Origin: Musicola paradisiaca NCPPB 2511
GTDB taxonomy: Bacteria; Pseudomonadota; Gammaproteobacteria; Enterobacterales; Enterobacteriaceae
Reading direction: 5' to 3'
Assembly: GCF_000400505.1 (NCBI RefSeq)
Contig: NZ_CM001857.1
Span: 2,068,439-2,132,438, forward strand
DNA length: 64,000 bases
The notes under the pieces: model-generated
Seen by the model: only the letters and a program-made list of their open reading frames with translations
Databases searched by the model: none
Told to the model about the DNA's origin: nothing
Part shown: positions 63,889-64,000 of the stretch, piece by piece
Numbering within the stretch: position 1 is the stretch's first letter
Layout: every line of letters begins with the position of its first letter
Position numbers and translations under genes: made by a program

Positions 63889-64000
63889 ATGAAGAATGAC
63901 GATCAGGATTGTGGTGAACCGGTCTCGCCGGTCTGGATCCGCAGGGCGCGCTGTCTGCGCTGCGCCGGCGGCGCCCGGAGTGGGTCGCCGGCATTGCCGA
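63889..64000 (+). CDS. Start of a further gene cut by the window end, product unknown
   Basis: A good ribosome site (ACAGGAGG) lies 4-11 nt before ATG 63889 (MKNDDQDCGEPVSPVWIRR...), but the composition of this frame is odd (Cys/Arg-rich). A second frame, open after a TGA at 63929, reads TGLAGLDPQGALSALRRRRPEWVAGIA and looks more like real protein. Either a frame error lies between them or only one is coding. About 37 codons are visible, so no function can be given. Confidence 0.4.
   Translation, partial: MKNDDQDCGEPVSPVWIRRARCLRCAGGARSGSPALP

Noticed and set aside
1-64000. CRISPR arrays, tRNA/rRNA genes, intact IS transposases
   Set aside because: No regularly spaced repeats of the right size, no cloverleaf or rRNA blocks and no transposase-like protein was seen on either strand.

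Overview
The window looks like a chromosome segment of an enterobacterium of the soft-rot group (Pectobacteriaceae, most Dickeya-like). This rests on many proteins that read as close counterparts of E. coli ones (RstA/RstB, DauA, ChaA, ChaC, NarXL, NarK, NarGHJI, YiaY, PptA, GabT/GabD) set in a GC-rich background with accessory clusters E. coli lacks. The genus is an impression from recall, not a computed result. No rRNA, tRNA, CRISPR array or intact insertion sequence was seen.

Layout. 1-3.4 kb: acid-shock gene asr beside rstAB, with an RstA-type box upstream of asr. 3.4-7.8 kb: transporters DauA and ChaA, and the glutathione-degrading ChaC. 7.9-13 kb: a five-gene peptide/nickel-type ABC importer with unusual ATPase motifs. 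13-15.8 kb: a DUF481 envelope protein and a membrane acyltransferase. 16-30.6 kb: the nitrate respiration block (narL, narX, narK, narGHJI) with clear FNR and NarL-type sites, interrupted by a TetR regulator and an Fe-S old-yellow-enzyme reductase with its own palindromic operator. 30.6-35.8 kb: Nudix hydrolase, YiaY, then a small accessory patch (a probable insertion in the yiaY terminator, a 40-codon ORF behind a palindrome, and the folate-independent methionine synthase pair mesD-mesX) and pptA. 36-46.4 kb: a TauE/SafE exporter and a GABA/polyamine unit in which gabTD and a GabR-like regulator sit between the two halves of a split PotABCD-type importer; both halves have sigma-54-like promoters and NtrC-like sites. 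46.4-53.3 kb: a c-di-GMP phosphodiesterase, a DeoR-controlled cluster (inositol-phosphatase-like enzyme, MFS carrier, HAD phosphatase) and an opine-dehydrogenase-like gene. 53.7-64 kb: a LysR gene divergent from a catabolic operon with a flavoprotein, an alpha/beta hydrolase, a creatinase-like M24 protein and a complete peptide-type ABC importer.

Two general points. First, eight genes carry at least nine reading-frame breaks, nearly all one-base changes in homopolymers; in each the other frame continues the family sequence at once. Assembly or sequencing error is the likeliest cause, so these genes (asr, an importer binding protein, narX, tetR, narH, tauE-like, odh-like, FMO-like) should not be read as truly dead without resequencing. 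Second, the least described biology is the operon at 54.9-63.8 kb, followed by the mesDX patch and the nitrogen-controlled GABA unit.
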